A stretch of 64,000 nt of DNA, taken from the NCBI RefSeq assembly GCF_012927125.1, contig NZ_JABBFZ010000001.1, positions 744,001 to 808,000 on the forward strand, given 5' to 3'. Every line of letters starts with the position of its first letter. The first letter of the stretch is position 1. The notes under the pieces were generated by a model. That model worked only from the letters and a program-made list of their open reading frames with translations, was not told where the DNA came from and ran no database searches. This stretch comes from Paraburkholderia antibiotica. GTDB taxonomy: Bacteria; Pseudomonadota; Gammaproteobacteria; Burkholderiales; Burkholderiaceae. The position numbers were made by a program, and so were the translations under genes. Positions 31,761 through 41,221 of this stretch are shown in pieces.

Positions 31761-32570
31761 TTATGCCGACTGCGACTGCTGACGCGTGCGGCTGTAGCGC
31801 GACAGGATCGGGATCATCTGCGCGTAGACCTTCGGGTTGCCCACGACGATTTCGCCGACGTGCAGGAAATCCGAATCGCCGGTGTAGTTACCGACGAGGC
31901 CGCCCGCTTCGGTGATCAGCAGGCTGCCGGCGGCGACGTCCCACGCGTTCAGGCCCTGCTCGAAGAAACCGTCCATGCGGCCGGCCGCGACGTTGGCGAG
32001 ATCGAGCGCGGCGGCGCCCGGACGACGCAGGCCCGCGCAGGCTTCGGTCATCTCGGCGAACTGGCGGCCGTATGCGTCGAGGCTGTCGCTCTCGCGGAAC
32101 GGGAAGCCGGTGCCGATCAGGCAGTCGGCGAGGCGGTCGCGCTTGGCGACGCGGATGCGGCGATCGTTCAGGAACGCGCCACGGCCGCGCGACGCGGTGA
32201 ACAGGTCATTGCGGTTCGGATCGTAGACGACGGCCTGGGTGACGATACCCTTGTGCGCGAGCGCGATCGACACGCAGTAGTACGGGAAGCCGTGGATGAA
32301 GTTGGTGGTGCCGTCGAGCGGATCGATGATCCACTGGTATTCGGACTCGTTGTCCGACTTGCCGGACTCTTCGGCGAGGATCGCGTGATCGGGGTAAGCG
32401 GTCTTCAGCGTATCGATGATCGCCGCTTCCGACGCCTTGTCGACCTCCGTGACGAAATCGTTGTGCTGCTTCTTGCTGACCTGCACCAGGTCGAGATCGA
32501 GCGACGCGCGGTTGATGATCTGTGCGGCGCGGCGGGCGGCCTTCACAGCGATATTGAGCATGGGATGCAT
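31761..32570 (-). CDS. suhB: Inositol monophosphatase family protein SuhB
   Basis: A 269-residue Mg-dependent phosphatase that also acts in ribosomal-RNA antitermination complexes in E. coli. It carries the IMPase signatures [24 protein letters not shown] (metal-binding DPLDGT) and the C-terminal [21 protein letters not shown] 32570 gives [17 protein letters not shown], the family N-terminus. It diverges from trmJ across a 450-base gap. The terminator at 31686-31712 separates it from lplT. Confidence 0.95.
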   Translation of the reverse strand: MHPMLNIAVKAARRAAQIINRASLDLDLVQVSKKQHNDFVTEVDKASEAAIIDTLKTAYPDHAILAEESGKSDNESEYQWIIDPLDGTTNFIHGFPYYCVSIALAHKGIVTQAVVYDPNRNDLFTASRGRGAFLNDRRIRVAKRDRLADCLIGTGFPFRESDSLDAYGRQFAEMTEACAGLRRPGAAALDLANVAAGRMDGFFEQGLNAWDVAAGSLLITEAGGLVGNYTGDSDFLHVGEIVVGNPKVYAQMIPILSRYSRTRQQSQSA

Positions 32571-33020
32571 AACTGATCCTTGTGCCGGGGCAGCACGGCT
32601 GCTTGCCGGTAAATAAGCGCGAAACCTGCGCTGACGGGCGCCGCAACGGCGCGAAAACAGCACGGAACGCTGGCCGGACAATGCCGGAGCGCATTCCGTC
32701 GACGGAGACGAATTGAATAAGAACGGTGCGGCCGGTTCGACGCGAAGCTTTGGAAAAGACGCAGGCGCCGGACGCGAATTGCGCTATTTTACCCGAAGTC
32801 CGCGCGTCGCCGGGCAGCGGCCTGTGGCCGGGCTCGGGCGCGTCGCGCGCAGCTGCCGGAGGCGTCGCCGGCGCGGCGCAGTCCGGTGCGATCCGGCCCG
32901 ATTCGGCGCCAGCGCCGGTTGGCGCTACCATACGGGTTTTCGGGCGTCGTCAGGCGTCTTCAACCGTCGTCCTTGGACCACCTTGGACCACTTGGACCAT
33001 TTAGCCAGCCGGGTTTCATC
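32571..33020. other. Divergent suhB/trmJ intergenic region with a 10-bp tandem repeat
   Basis: No supported gene lies here. Bases 32971-33000 hold three tandem copies of a unit read as cttggacca(c/t), just before trmJ. The rest is GC-rich apart from a short patch near 32711-32722 (attgaataagaa). No clear paired -35/-10 was found for either gene. Confidence 0.55.
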
Positions 33021-33860
33021 GTGGATCATCCTCATCATTCCTCCGACCCCGCCGTTGCCGATGTGCGCGGTGGCTTTACGTCGACGCGCTTCGTGCTCGT
33101 CGAGCCCAGCCATCCGGGCAATGTCGGCGCCGCCGCGCGCGCGCTGAAAACCATGGGCTTCTCGCGGCTCGTGCTGGTGTCGCCGCGCGTGGCGAACGTG
33201 CAGAACGATCCCGAGGCGATCGCGATGGCGAGCGGAGCAGACGACGTGCTTGCGTCCGTGCACATCGTGCCGACCCTCGCCGATGCGCTGACCGGCGTGC
33301 ACTGGTCGATCGCGATGACCGCGCGGTTGCGCGAATACGGGCCGCCGCAATGGACGCCGCGCGCGGCCGCCAGCGCCGCGCACGGCGAGGCGCTGCACGG
33401 CGAGATCGCGCTGGTGTTCGGCAACGAGCGCACCGGGTTGTCGAATGAGGACGTCGAGCGGTGCAGCGCGATCGCGCATATTCCGGCCAATCCGGCCTAC
33501 AGCTCGCTCAATCTCGCCCAGGCGGTGCAGGTGCTCGCGTACGAGTTGCGCACCGCGTATCTCGGCACCGACGATGCACCCGCCGCTGGCCGCGCAGGCA
33601 GCGGCGCGGGCGAGGGCGCGGGGTCGGCCGATGCCGCTGGCGCGCGCGCACAGATGGCGGCGAGCGACGAGATCGAAAGCATGTTCGCGCATCTGGAAAG
33701 CGCGCTCGTCGAGCTCGAATTTCTCGATCCGGCCAATCCGAAGAAGCTGATGTCGCGGCTGCGGCGACTGTTCGCGCGTTCCGGGCTGGAGCGCGAGGAG
33801 GTCAACATCGTGCGCGGTATCGCCAAGCACATCCTGCTGAAGACGAAGCGCGGCGACTGA
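33021..33860 (+). CDS. trmJ: tRNA (cytidine/uridine-2'-O)-methyltransferase TrmJ
   Basis: A SPOUT-class methyltransferase of 279 residues that methylates ribose at position 32 of tRNAs. Motif 1 is FVLVEPSHPGNVGAAARALK; motifs 2 and 3 are ALVFGNERTGLSNEDV and AYSSLNLAQAVQVLAYELR (knot region). After the SPOUT domain there is an Ala/Gly linker (about residues 185-210) and a C-terminal helical region (FLDPANPKKLMSRLRRLFAR). The start is GTG 33021 (MDHPHHSSDPAVADVRG), because the frame before it is non-conserved and crosses the tandem repeat. Confidence 0.92.
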   Translation: MDHPHHSSDPAVADVRGGFTSTRFVLVEPSHPGNVGAAARALKTMGFSRLVLVSPRVANVQNDPEAIAMASGADDVLASVHIVPTLADALTGVHWSIAMTARLREYGPPQWTPRAAASAAHGEALHGEIALVFGNERTGLSNEDVERCSAIAHIPANPAYSSLNLAQAVQVLAYELRTAYLGTDDAPAAGRAGSGAGEGAGSADAAGARAQMAASDEIESMFAHLESALVELEFLDPANPKKLMSRLRRLFARSGLEREEVNIVRGIAKHILLKTKRGD

Positions 33861-34238
33861 GCGTCGTCCGCACGCACGGCGCCGGCTGCGATGCGCTTGC
33901 GCGTCGTGTCCGGCGTTGCTTCGTTTTGCCTTGCCTTCTCTTGCCTTGCCCGGCCGGCCGACGACAACCTTGCCGGCCGCGTGGGCTTCCGGCAGGTTTC
34001 GCGCAATCGCCCTACAATCCACCAGACGTTCGAAGCTAAGCTGCCACGGTGCTAAGGCAGCGTGAAGGCTGCATGAAGGCAGCTTGCTAAAGCAGCGCGG
34101 CCGTCATGCGTGGCGCGAAATGCAGAACCGCGCAAACGCATGAACCAGCGCTCGAAACCGGCGCGCAGAACCTCGCGCGATCGCGTCTGGCGTCTGAGCG
34201 CGCAGACGGTTTCCCCTCCCACAAATACAGTCCCTGCC
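33861..34238. other. trmJ-cysE intergenic region with short inverted repeats
   Basis: No supported gene. A TACAAT hexamer at 34013-34018 could be a -10 box for cysE. After it, 34037-34103 contains alternating GCTGCC / GGCAGC / GGCTGC / GCAGC elements that can form small stem-loops in a cysE leader. The cysE frame extends left to ATG 34110, but the family start is 34239. Confidence 0.45.
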
Positions 34239-35096
34239 ATGTTCACGAGACTTCGCGAAGACATCGCCACGATCCGCGAGCGCGATCCCGCCGCCCGCAG
34301 CGCCTGGGAAGTGCTCACGTGTTATCCGGGGCTGCATGCGCTCGTGCTGCACCGTTTCGCGCATGCGTGCTGGCGCGCGAAGCGTCGCTGGCTCGCGCGT
34401 TTCGTGTCGCAGATGGCGCGTTTCATGACCGGTATCGAAATCCATCCGGGCGCGACGCTCGGGCGGCGCGTGTTCATCGATCACGGCATGGGCGTCGTGA
34501 TCGGCGAGACCGCGCAGATCGGCGACGACTGCACGATCTATCAGGGCGTGACGCTCGGCGGCACGTCGCTCACGCGCGGCGCGAAGCGGCATCCGACGCT
34601 CGAGCGCGGCGTGATCGTCGGCGCGGGTGCGAAGGTGCTCGGCGGCTTCACGATCGGCGCCGACGCGAAGATCGGTTCGAACGCGGTCGTGACCAAGCCG
34701 GTGCCGGCGGGTGGCACCGCGGTCGGCAATCCGGCGCGGATCATCGTGCCGGCCGCGGCGACGGTTGCCGCGAGTGGAGCCGGCGCGAGCACCCATGGCG
34801 ATGCCAGCCGCGATGCCAACCCCGCCACGCGCGACGCAAAACGCCCGGCCGAAGCCAGCGCGTTCTGCGCGTACGGCATCACGCCGAACGCGGACGATCC
34901 GGTGTCGCTCGCGATTCATGGCCTGATCGATCATGCGGCCACGCAGTCGCGGCGCATCGATGAAATCGTCGATGCGCTAGAGCGGCTCGGCACGAGCCTC
35001 GAAGGACTGCAGGGCGCGGACGCGGCGCTGCTCGACCTGCGACGCCTGTCGGCGGCGATCGCGGGCAAGGTGGAAGGGGTGACGGCGGAGCGCTAG
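34239..35096 (+). CDS. cysE: Serine O-acetyltransferase
   Basis: CysE acetylates serine to O-acetylserine, the precursor of cysteine. The 285-residue protein has the N-terminal helical region ([20 protein letters not shown]). The left-handed beta-helix follows, with [20 protein letters not shown] and [20 protein letters not shown] (catalytic His/Asp pairs) and [24 protein letters not shown]. About 110 C-terminal residues after the hexapeptide repeats form a low-complexity Ala/Gly linker plus a helical segment ([20 protein letters not shown]). This is longer than the E. coli enzyme. Confidence 0.93.
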   Translation: MFTRLREDIATIRERDPAARSAWEVLTCYPGLHALVLHRFAHACWRAKRRWLARFVSQMARFMTGIEIHPGATLGRRVFIDHGMGVVIGETAQIGDDCTIYQGVTLGGTSLTRGAKRHPTLERGVIVGAGAKVLGGFTIGADAKIGSNAVVTKPVPAGGTAVGNPARIIVPAAATVAASGAGASTHGDASRDANPATRDAKRPAEASAFCAYGITPNADDPVSLAIHGLIDHAATQSRRIDEIVDALERLGTSLEGLQGADAALLDLRRLSAAIAGKVEGVTAER

Positions 35097-35206
35097 GTTG
35101 CGATGCGGTGGTTATCGCCGCTCGCTTTAGGGGCTGTCAGGCCGGCATCGGTCTGACGTCTGAGCGTCGGGCGGGCTCATGGGTCCGCTTGTATCGAACC
35201 GATCTC

Positions 35207-35295
35207 AAGCCAGCAGCATCGGACCGGCATCAAGGCAGCATCAAGCCGGCATCGAATCGACATCGAACTGGCATCAAGCCGGGCATCAAGCCAGC
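35207..35295. repeat. Degenerate short tandem repeat between cysE and lpxH
   Basis: About eight imperfect copies of a unit near GGCATCAAGCC (variants gcatcggaccg, ggcatcaaggc, ggcatcgaatc, gacatcgaact, gggcatcaagcc). It lies between the convergent ends of cysE and lpxH and has no coding sense that I can support. Confidence 0.65.
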
Positions 35296-35307
35296 ACCAA
35301 ACGCCCC

Positions 35308-36105
35308 TCAATCCAGCGGCAACGCCCGAATGCCGTCCGCATCGATTTTCAGATAGCCGCCACGGCGCTCGCCGTGGTCGAGATCCCAGTCCGGCAGAAC
35401 CCAGCGCGTGCCGCCCGGTTCGCGATGCCGCGCGGGCAGATGCGTGTGCCCATGAATCATCGTCGCCGCTTTCGACGTCCTGAACAACGCCGCAACGCCT
35501 TTGCGCGTCACGTCGTACTTGATCGACATCGGCCGCGTGCGTCCATGCTCGCTGTTCGAGCGCATGTTTTCAGCCAGCTTCTGACGCCAGCGGAACGGCC
35601 ACGCGAGAAACAGCATCTGCGCGAAACGATTGCGCGCGAAGCGGCGAAACAGTTGATAGCCGCGATCTGCGGTGCACAGCGCATCGCCGTGCGCGAGCGC
35701 GATACGCGTGCCGAACGCGGTGATCACGAACGGATCGGGCAGCCAGATCGCGCCGGCCGCTTTCATGAAGCGCTTGCCGAGCAGAAAGTCGCGATTGCCG
35801 TGCATGATGTAGAGTCCGATGCCGCGCTCGGACAGCGTATGCAGCAGCGCCGCCATCCGCGCGACGAACGGCTCGCTCAGCATGTCGTCGCCGATCCAGT
35901 ACTCGAACAGATCGCCGAGGATGAACACCGAGTCGGCCGCCTCGGCGGTGACGCGGATGAAATGCTCGAACGCGGCGACCGTGCGCGGAATCGCCTCGCT
36001 CAGATGCAGATCGGAGAGGAAGAAAAAAGGGCGTGCGGCGCGCGGGCTCGAGCCCTCGCCAGGCACGCCCGCGGCGACGCTTCGCAGCGGCGTTTCTTGC
36101 AGCAT
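35308..36105 (-). CDS. lpxH: UDP-2,3-diacylglucosamine diphosphatase
   Basis: LpxH cleaves UDP-diacylglucosamine to lipid X in lipid A synthesis, at the inner membrane surface. The 265-residue protein has the calcineurin-like metal motifs SDLHL, GDLFEYWIGDD, MHGNRDFLLG, ALAHGDALC and IHGHTHLPARH. An extra 25-residue N-terminal segment (MLQETPLRS...) precedes the domain, so a later start is possible. It is last in a minus-strand series with the TPR gene, ppiA and ppiB. Confidence 0.95.
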   Translation of the reverse strand: MLQETPLRSVAAGVPGEGSSPRAARPFFFLSDLHLSEAIPRTVAAFEHFIRVTAEAADSVFILGDLFEYWIGDDMLSEPFVARMAALLHTLSERGIGLYIMHGNRDFLLGKRFMKAAGAIWLPDPFVITAFGTRIALAHGDALCTADRGYQLFRRFARNRFAQMLFLAWPFRWRQKLAENMRSNSEHGRTRPMSIKYDVTRKGVAALFRTSKAATMIHGHTHLPARHREPGGTRWVLPDWDLDHGERRGGYLKIDADGIRALPLD

Positions 36106-36153
36106 TGAAGGTGCCTGATTTCAGTTCAAACAGGTCGGCGTTGCGTGTGCCGC

Positions 36154-36648
36154 TTAGCCGACGACAACAGCCTTCTCGATCACGACGTCGTCGACCGGCA
36201 CGTCCTGATGGAAGCCCTTCGAACCGGTCTTGACCTTCTTGATCTTCTCGACCACGTCCATGCCTTCGACGACCTTGCCGAACACAGCATAACCCCAGCC
36301 CTGCGGCGTCGGCGACGAGTGGTTCAGGAAGTCGTTGTCGTTCACGTTGATGAAGAACTGCGCGGTCGCCGAGTGCGGGTCGTTGGTACGCGCCATCGCG
36401 ATCGAGCCGTTTGCATTCTTCAGACCGTTGTTCGCTTCGTTGGTGATCGGCTCGGCCGTCGGCTTCTGCTTCATGCCGGGTTCGAAACCGCCGCCCTGGA
36501 TCATGAAGCCGTCGATCACGCGGTGGAACACCGTGTTGTCGTAGTGACCGGCCTTCACGTAGTTGAGGAAGTTCTCGACCGACTTCGGCGCCTTTTCAGC
36601 GTCCAGTTCGAGTTTGATGATGCCGTGGTTCGTATGCAGTTCGACCAT
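36154..36648 (-). CDS. ppiB: Cytoplasmic cyclophilin-type peptidyl-prolyl isomerase
   Basis: A 164-residue cyclophilin with no signal peptide. Active-site segments are [34 protein letters not shown] and [16 protein letters not shown]. It assists proline isomerisation in the cytoplasm. The periplasmic paralogue lies directly upstream (36838-37419) and is about as similar as expected for an old tandem duplication. lpxH follows after 48 bases. Confidence 0.94.
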   Translation of the reverse strand: MVELHTNHGIIKLELDAEKAPKSVENFLNYVKAGHYDNTVFHRVIDGFMIQGGGFEPGMKQKPTAEPITNEANNGLKNANGSIAMARTNDPHSATAQFFINVNDNDFLNHSSPTPQGWGYAVFGKVVEGMDVVEKIKKVKTGSKGFHQDVPVDDVVIEKAVVVG

Positions 36649-36837
36649 GATGGAATCCTTTGATGAACAGGTGGATAAAAGGCGCGGCGCGCCGTCATGC
36701 GTTGACGGCTGGCCGCGCCGGGGCGTGGTTTTGCGCGCGCGTGGCGGTGAAGCAGGGGTGCTTCGCCGCGCCGCTTCATCGTTGCATCGATGTTGCCTGA
36801 ATGCCGACTGAGCCGCGCGCGTTGGCGTGCTGATCTG

Positions 36838-37419
36838 TTACTTGCTCACCACCGTCGCCGACTGGATCACGATCGGCTTTTGCGGCACGTCGCCCATCGC
36901 GCCGCGCGTGGTGGTGGGGGTGGCCTCGATGCGCTTCACGACGTCCATGCCGCTCGTGACCTTGCCGAACACCGCGTAGCCGTTGCCGTCCGGATTCGGA
37001 TAGTCGAGATTGGCGTTGTCGACCGTGTTGATGAAGAACTGCGCGGTGGCCGAGTTCGGGTCGCTGGTGCGCGCCATCGCGATCGTGCCCGCGGTGTTCT
37101 TCAGGCCATTGCGGCTCTCGAGCGGAATCGGCGCGCGCGTCGGCTTCTCGGCGAAGCTCTGCGTATAGCCGCCGCCCTGAATCATGAAGCCCGGAATCAC
37201 CCGATGAAAGATCGTACCGCTGTACTGGCCGGCCTTCACGTAGTCGAGGAAATTCGCGACAGTCTTTGGCGCTTTCTCGGGATACAACTCGACGCGAATG
37301 TCACCTTCCGACGTCTTGAGCAGCACCGACGGATGAGCGGCCTGCGAGCCGGTCTGCGCAAAGGCAGGCGCGTTTGCGATCAGCGCGGCGCTGCCTAGCG
37401 CCAACATCAACCATTTCAT
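36838..37419 (-). CDS. ppiA: Periplasmic cyclophilin-type peptidyl-prolyl isomerase
   Basis: A 193-residue cyclophilin with a signal peptide (MKWLMLALGSAALIANAPAFA). Catalytic blocks are [34 protein letters not shown] and YAVFGKVTSGMDVV. The export signal distinguishes it from the neighbouring ppiB product. The 189-base gap to ppiB is GC-rich with no clear signal. Confidence 0.93.
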   Translation of the reverse strand: MKWLMLALGSAALIANAPAFAQTGSQAAHPSVLLKTSEGDIRVELYPEKAPKTVANFLDYVKAGQYSGTIFHRVIPGFMIQGGGYTQSFAEKPTRAPIPLESRNGLKNTAGTIAMARTSDPNSATAQFFINTVDNANLDYPNPDGNGYAVFGKVTSGMDVVKRIEATPTTTRGAMGDVPQKPIVIQSATVVSK

Positions 37420-37476
37420 GAAGATCCTCGGGGTTTGAAAAAAACTGCAGCGGGTGCGGAACGCGCGAGTCCGGGC

Positions 37477-38286
37477 TTAGCGCGACGGCGCCATGTACGG
37501 CGGCATCGCGAGCGAGCCGTTCGCACCGCCGAACTGGAAGCTCGGTGTCTCGGTCATGTTCGAGATGGCGCGCGTGGCGGCTTCGTTCGTGGCGGCGGCG
37601 GCCGGCTGCGCGGACTTGCGGGCGGGCGCCGGCGAGACGATCTTCTGGATGTCCGCGAGACGCTGCGTGGTCGTTGCGCTGGCCTTGCCGAGGCCTTGCG
37701 CGCGCCGGTACGCTTCATTCGCCATGCGCAGATAGACGTCGCCGAGGTTCTCGTACGCGAGGCCGTAATTCGGATTGACCTGCACGGCCGTTTCGAGCGC
37801 GGCGCGCGCGTCGGTCAGGCGGCCTTGTCGTGCATACAGCGTGGCGAGGTTGTTGTACGGTTCGGGCAACTCGGGGTAGAGCTGCGTGAGCTCGGTGAAG
37901 GCGGCGATCGCGTCGTCGTCGCGACCGAGGTGAGCCAGCACCGTGCCGCGCTTGAATTTGGCTTGCGCGTCGTGCGGGTTCGACGCGATGCGCGCGTCGA
38001 GTTGGGTCAGCGCGGTTTGCCAGTTTTTCTGCGCGATCGACGCGTCGATCTCAGGCGTGTTGTCGCGCACCGCGGGGCCTTGCGGCATCACCGCGGCCTT
38101 CTGTGCATAGGCGCCCGCGACCGGCACGATGGCAAGCGCGGCAGCCACGGTGACACGCCACGCGAGAGCGCGCGCCGCTTCGAATTTAACGCCGCTCACG
38201 CCGCCGACAATGCCGCCAGCAATGCTGCCAAACGCAGTCGCGGCGAGGGTCGTGGCGCTGCGCGCGCGGCCGCTGGAGTGTTTCAT
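37477..38286 (-). CDS. Exported tetratricopeptide-repeat protein
   Basis: A 269-residue protein with a long N-terminal region ending in a signal-like hydrophobic stretch (WRVTVAAALAIVPVAGAYA). It has at least three TPR-like repeats (NWQTALTQLDARIASNPHDA, DDAIAAFTELTQLYPELPEP, TDARAALETAVQVNPNYGLA) and an Ala/Pro/Ser tail. It probably works as a periplasmic scaffold; no specific partner can be inferred. The ATG at 38286 is supported because the frame further right crosses the divergent cysS region. ppiA follows after 57 bases on the same strand. Confidence 0.8.
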   Translation of the reverse strand: MKHSSGRARSATTLAATAFGSIAGGIVGGVSGVKFEAARALAWRVTVAAALAIVPVAGAYAQKAAVMPQGPAVRDNTPEIDASIAQKNWQTALTQLDARIASNPHDAQAKFKRGTVLAHLGRDDDAIAAFTELTQLYPELPEPYNNLATLYARQGRLTDARAALETAVQVNPNYGLAYENLGDVYLRMANEAYRRAQGLGKASATTTQRLADIQKIVSPAPARKSAQPAAAATNEAATRAISNMTETPSFQFGGANGSLAMPPYMAPSR

Positions 38287-38533
38287 AGGCTCAGGTCTGG
38301 ATGTTATACTCCGAGCCATTCTAACAAAAGGTCTGCGCGTTCCGTCGAACCGCCGACTGTCTTTTCGCCACTCGTGGCCGTCTCCGCCCGGTTCGCAGTT
38401 TCGTCTGCAGCCTGATCGCCGCACGAGGTGCGCCGGTTTCAGCTGTAGCGATGCACCCGCTGTCCTGTTCGTCTCGCGGGCCGCGTGCGCATGAAGCACA
38501 ATGCGGACTCTTTCGGCCCACGCATCGTTCTCT

Positions 38534-39931
38534 ATGGAATCTCTGCGCATCTACAACACGCTCGCGCGTGACAAGCAAACTTTCGCGCCGCTGCAGGAAG
38601 GCGTCGTGCGGATGTACGTCTGCGGGATGACCGTGTACGACTATTGTCACGTTGGCCACGCGCGGGTGATGGTCGTGTTCGACATCGTGCAGCGCTGGTT
38701 GCGCACGCTCGGCTACGACGTGACCTACGTGCGCAACATCACCGACATCGACGACAAGATCATCCGTCGCGCGGTCGAGAACGGCGAGACCATCAAGTCG
38801 CTGACCGACCGCTTCATCGCCGCGCTGCACGAAGATGCGGACGCGCTCGGCATCGCGCGTCCCGACATCGAACCGCGCGCGACCGATTTCATTCCGCAGA
38901 TGCTCGGCATGATCGAGAAGCTGGAAGCGAACGGCTACGCGTATCAGGCGAGCGACGGCGACGTCAACTACGCGGTACGCAAATTCGCGGGCTACGGCAA
39001 GCTCTCGGGCAAGTCGCTCGAAGACCTGCGCGCGGGCGAACGCGTCGCCGCGAACGATGCGAAGCAGGATCCGCTCGACTTCGTGCTGTGGAAGAAAGCG
39101 AAGCCCGAGGAACCCGCCGACACCGGCTGGGATTCGAAGTACGGGCGCGGCCGTCCGGGCTGGCATATCGAGTGTTCGGCGATGGGCTGCACGCTGCTTG
39201 GCGAACAGTTCGACATTCATGGCGGCGGCCAGGATCTGCAGTTTCCGCACCACGAAAACGAGATCGCGCAGAGCGAGGCCGCGACCGGTCAAACATTCGT
39301 GAATTACTGGATGCACAACGGCTACGTACAGATCGACAATGAGAAGATGTCGAAGTCGTTGAATAATTTTTTTACGATTCGGGAAGTGCTGGCGCAGTAC
39401 GATGCAGAGGTCGTGCGTTTCTTCATCGCGCGCGCTCACTATCGTTCGCCGCTGAACTACAGCGACGTGCACATCGACGACGCGCGCAATGCACTCACGC
39501 GTCTGTACACGGCGCTGAAGGACGTGACGCCCGACACCATTGAACTCGACTGGAACGAGGCGCATGCGCAGCGTTTCCAGGCGGCGATGAACGACGACTT
39601 CAATACGCCGGTAGCGGTAGCGGTGCTGTTCGAGCTGGCCACTGAAGTCAACCGCACGCGCGACCCCGCGCTGGCCCGTCAGTTGCGTGCACTTGGCGCG
39701 GTGCTCGGGTTGCTCGGGCGTGAGCCGCGTGCCTATCTGCAGCAGGCAGCGGGTGCTGCAGCCGAAGGCGCGCTCGAGGCCGCCGCGATCGAAGAGAAGA
39801 TCGCCGCGCGCGTCGCCGCCAAGAAGGCAAAGGACTATGCGGCAGCAGACCGGATCCGGGCCGAATTGCTCGAAGCCGGCGTTGCCCTTGAAGACAAACC
39901 CGGCGGGTTGACCGAGTGGCGGCGCGTGTGA
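38534..39931 (+). CDS. cysS: Cysteinyl-tRNA synthetase
   Basis: Class I synthetase that charges tRNA-Cys. The 465-residue protein shows the HIGH-type motif [10 protein letters not shown], zinc-binding residues ([26 protein letters not shown]) and the KMSKS loop EKMSKSLNN. The start at ATG 38534 ([15 protein letters not shown]) matches the family; an ATG-less upstream extension is non-conserved. It diverges from the TPR gene. alkA-like follows after 47 bases. Confidence 0.97.
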   Translation: MESLRIYNTLARDKQTFAPLQEGVVRMYVCGMTVYDYCHVGHARVMVVFDIVQRWLRTLGYDVTYVRNITDIDDKIIRRAVENGETIKSLTDRFIAALHEDADALGIARPDIEPRATDFIPQMLGMIEKLEANGYAYQASDGDVNYAVRKFAGYGKLSGKSLEDLRAGERVAANDAKQDPLDFVLWKKAKPEEPADTGWDSKYGRGRPGWHIECSAMGCTLLGEQFDIHGGGQDLQFPHHENEIAQSEAATGQTFVNYWMHNGYVQIDNEKMSKSLNNFFTIREVLAQYDAEVVRFFIARAHYRSPLNYSDVHIDDARNALTRLYTALKDVTPDTIELDWNEAHAQRFQAAMNDDFNTPVAVAVLFELATEVNRTRDPALARQLRALGAVLGLLGREPRAYLQQAAGAAAEGALEAAAIEEKIAARVAAKKAKDYAAADRIRAELLEAGVALEDKPGGLTEWRRV

Positions 39932-39978
39932 GCGCACCTCGTACTTCCCTCTGATCGACTCGCCAGGCAGGAGGCAGG

Positions 39979-41094
39979 ATGGCAACGGCCACGAAGACGC
40001 CGGCTAAACGCGCGACGTCTCAAACCAGTGCGGCAGCCGCGGCGTCGGCTGCAGCGGGTAAGCCGACGCGCGCGGCGACTCGCGCGGGCAGCGGTGCGGT
40101 AGAGAAAGCGTCGTCGAAAGCGGACGGCGCGGCGAAAACCGGTACGGCCGCGGCGAAGAAGAGCGCGGTCAAACGCTCGCTCAATGGCGCGGGCGGCGCG
40201 GCTGCGCATGCGCCCGTCGCGAAGCGCGCGAAGACGGCATCGTCGGCGCGGGAGAAGAGCAATGGCGCCACGCCAGCGGACAAAGCCGCCGCCGAGCTTG
40301 CCGGCGCCGTGCCGGAGCTCGCGCGCGACACCCACGCGGGTGAAGTCGTGCGCAAGACGCGCGTGTCGGCCACGGCGGCGAGCGCAGCCAGCGCGAGCGG
40401 CGAGGCGGGCGGCACCAGCGCGCTTGCGAGCGAAGTGGCGGTGCCGGTGCAGATCGGCGGTCTCGCGCCCGAGGTCACGCGTCCCGCGTATTGGGACAAG
40501 GCCTGCGCGGACCTCGTCAAGCGCGATCGTATTCTGAAGAAACTGATTCCGAAATTCGGCCCGGTGCATCTGCTGAGCCGTGGCGATCCGTTCGTCACGC
40601 TCGCGCGCTCGGTGGTCGGCCAGCAGATTTCCGTCGCCTCCGCGCAAGCGGTGTGGGCGAAGGTCGAAGCCGCGTGCCCGAAGCTCGTGCCGCAACAGTT
40701 CATCAAGCTTGGTATCGAGAAGCTGACCGCGTGCGGGCTGTCCAAACGCAAGGCCGAATACGTGCTCGATCTCGCGCGGCATTTCGTGTCGGGCGCGTTG
40801 CATGTCGGCAAGTGGACCTCGATGGACGACGAGGCGGTGATCGCCGAACTCACGCAGATTCGCGGCATCGGCCGCTGGACCGCGGAGATGTTCCTGATCT
40901 TCAATCTGTCGCGTCCCGACGTGCTGCCGCTCGACGACCTCGGCCTGATCCGCGCGATCAGCGTCAACTATTTCAGCGGCGAACCCGTCACGCGCAGCGA
41001 AGCGCGCGAGGTCGCGGCGAACTGGGAGCCGTGGCGCACCGTCGCGACCTGGTATATGTGGCGTAGTCTCGATCCGTTGCCGGGCGACTACTGA
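39979..41094 (+). CDS. AlkA-type DNA-3-methyladenine glycosylase with basic N-terminal tail
   Basis: A 371-residue protein. Residues from about 165 on form a helix-hairpin-helix DNA glycosylase: FVTLARSVVGQQISVASAQA, the HhH LTQIRGIGRWTAEMFLIFNL and the catalytic-aspartate segment VLPLDDLGL. This fits removal of alkylated purines in base excision repair. The first 150 residues are an Ala/Lys/Thr/Ser-rich, strongly basic tail (ATKTPAKRATSQT, AAAKKSAVKRSLN, AKRAKTASS) resembling histone H1 C-termini. It is likely disordered and DNA-binding. The tail may really be translated: the frame is open from ATG 39979, with a good ribosome site (aggcaggagg) just before it. Confidence 0.85.
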   Translation: MATATKTPAKRATSQTSAAAAASAAAGKPTRAATRAGSGAVEKASSKADGAAKTGTAAAKKSAVKRSLNGAGGAAAHAPVAKRAKTASSAREKSNGATPADKAAAELAGAVPELARDTHAGEVVRKTRVSATAASAASASGEAGGTSALASEVAVPVQIGGLAPEVTRPAYWDKACADLVKRDRILKKLIPKFGPVHLLSRGDPFVTLARSVVGQQISVASAQAVWAKVEAACPKLVPQQFIKLGIEKLTACGLSKRKAEYVLDLARHFVSGALHVGKWTSMDDEAVIAELTQIRGIGRWTAEMFLIFNLSRPDVLPLDDLGLIRAISVNYFSGEPVTRSEAREVAANWEPWRTVATWYMWRSLDPLPGDY

Positions 41095-41122
41095 ATAGAA
41101 CAGGAAACAGAATTGTTTCGAA

Positions 41123-41187
41123 AACTATCGTCTGTTTGACATCGATAGTTGAGAAATGGTTTTGACATCGGTCCGCGCGGTTAGAAT
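41123..41187 (+). promoter_or_regulatory. accA upstream region: inverted repeat, direct repeats, promoter-like boxes
   Basis: An 8-bp perfect inverted repeat (aactatcg at 41123-41130, cgatagtt at 41143-41150) overlaps the first of two identical tttgacatcg boxes (41135-41144 and 41161-41170). The second TTGACA is followed after 14 bases by TAGAAT (41182-41187), shorter than the usual spacer. The arrangement suggests a promoter with an operator; no regulator is identified. Confidence 0.5.
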
Positions 41188-41221
41188 ACGCGCTGCCCGG
41201 TAAGTCCAAGGATTACAACCA

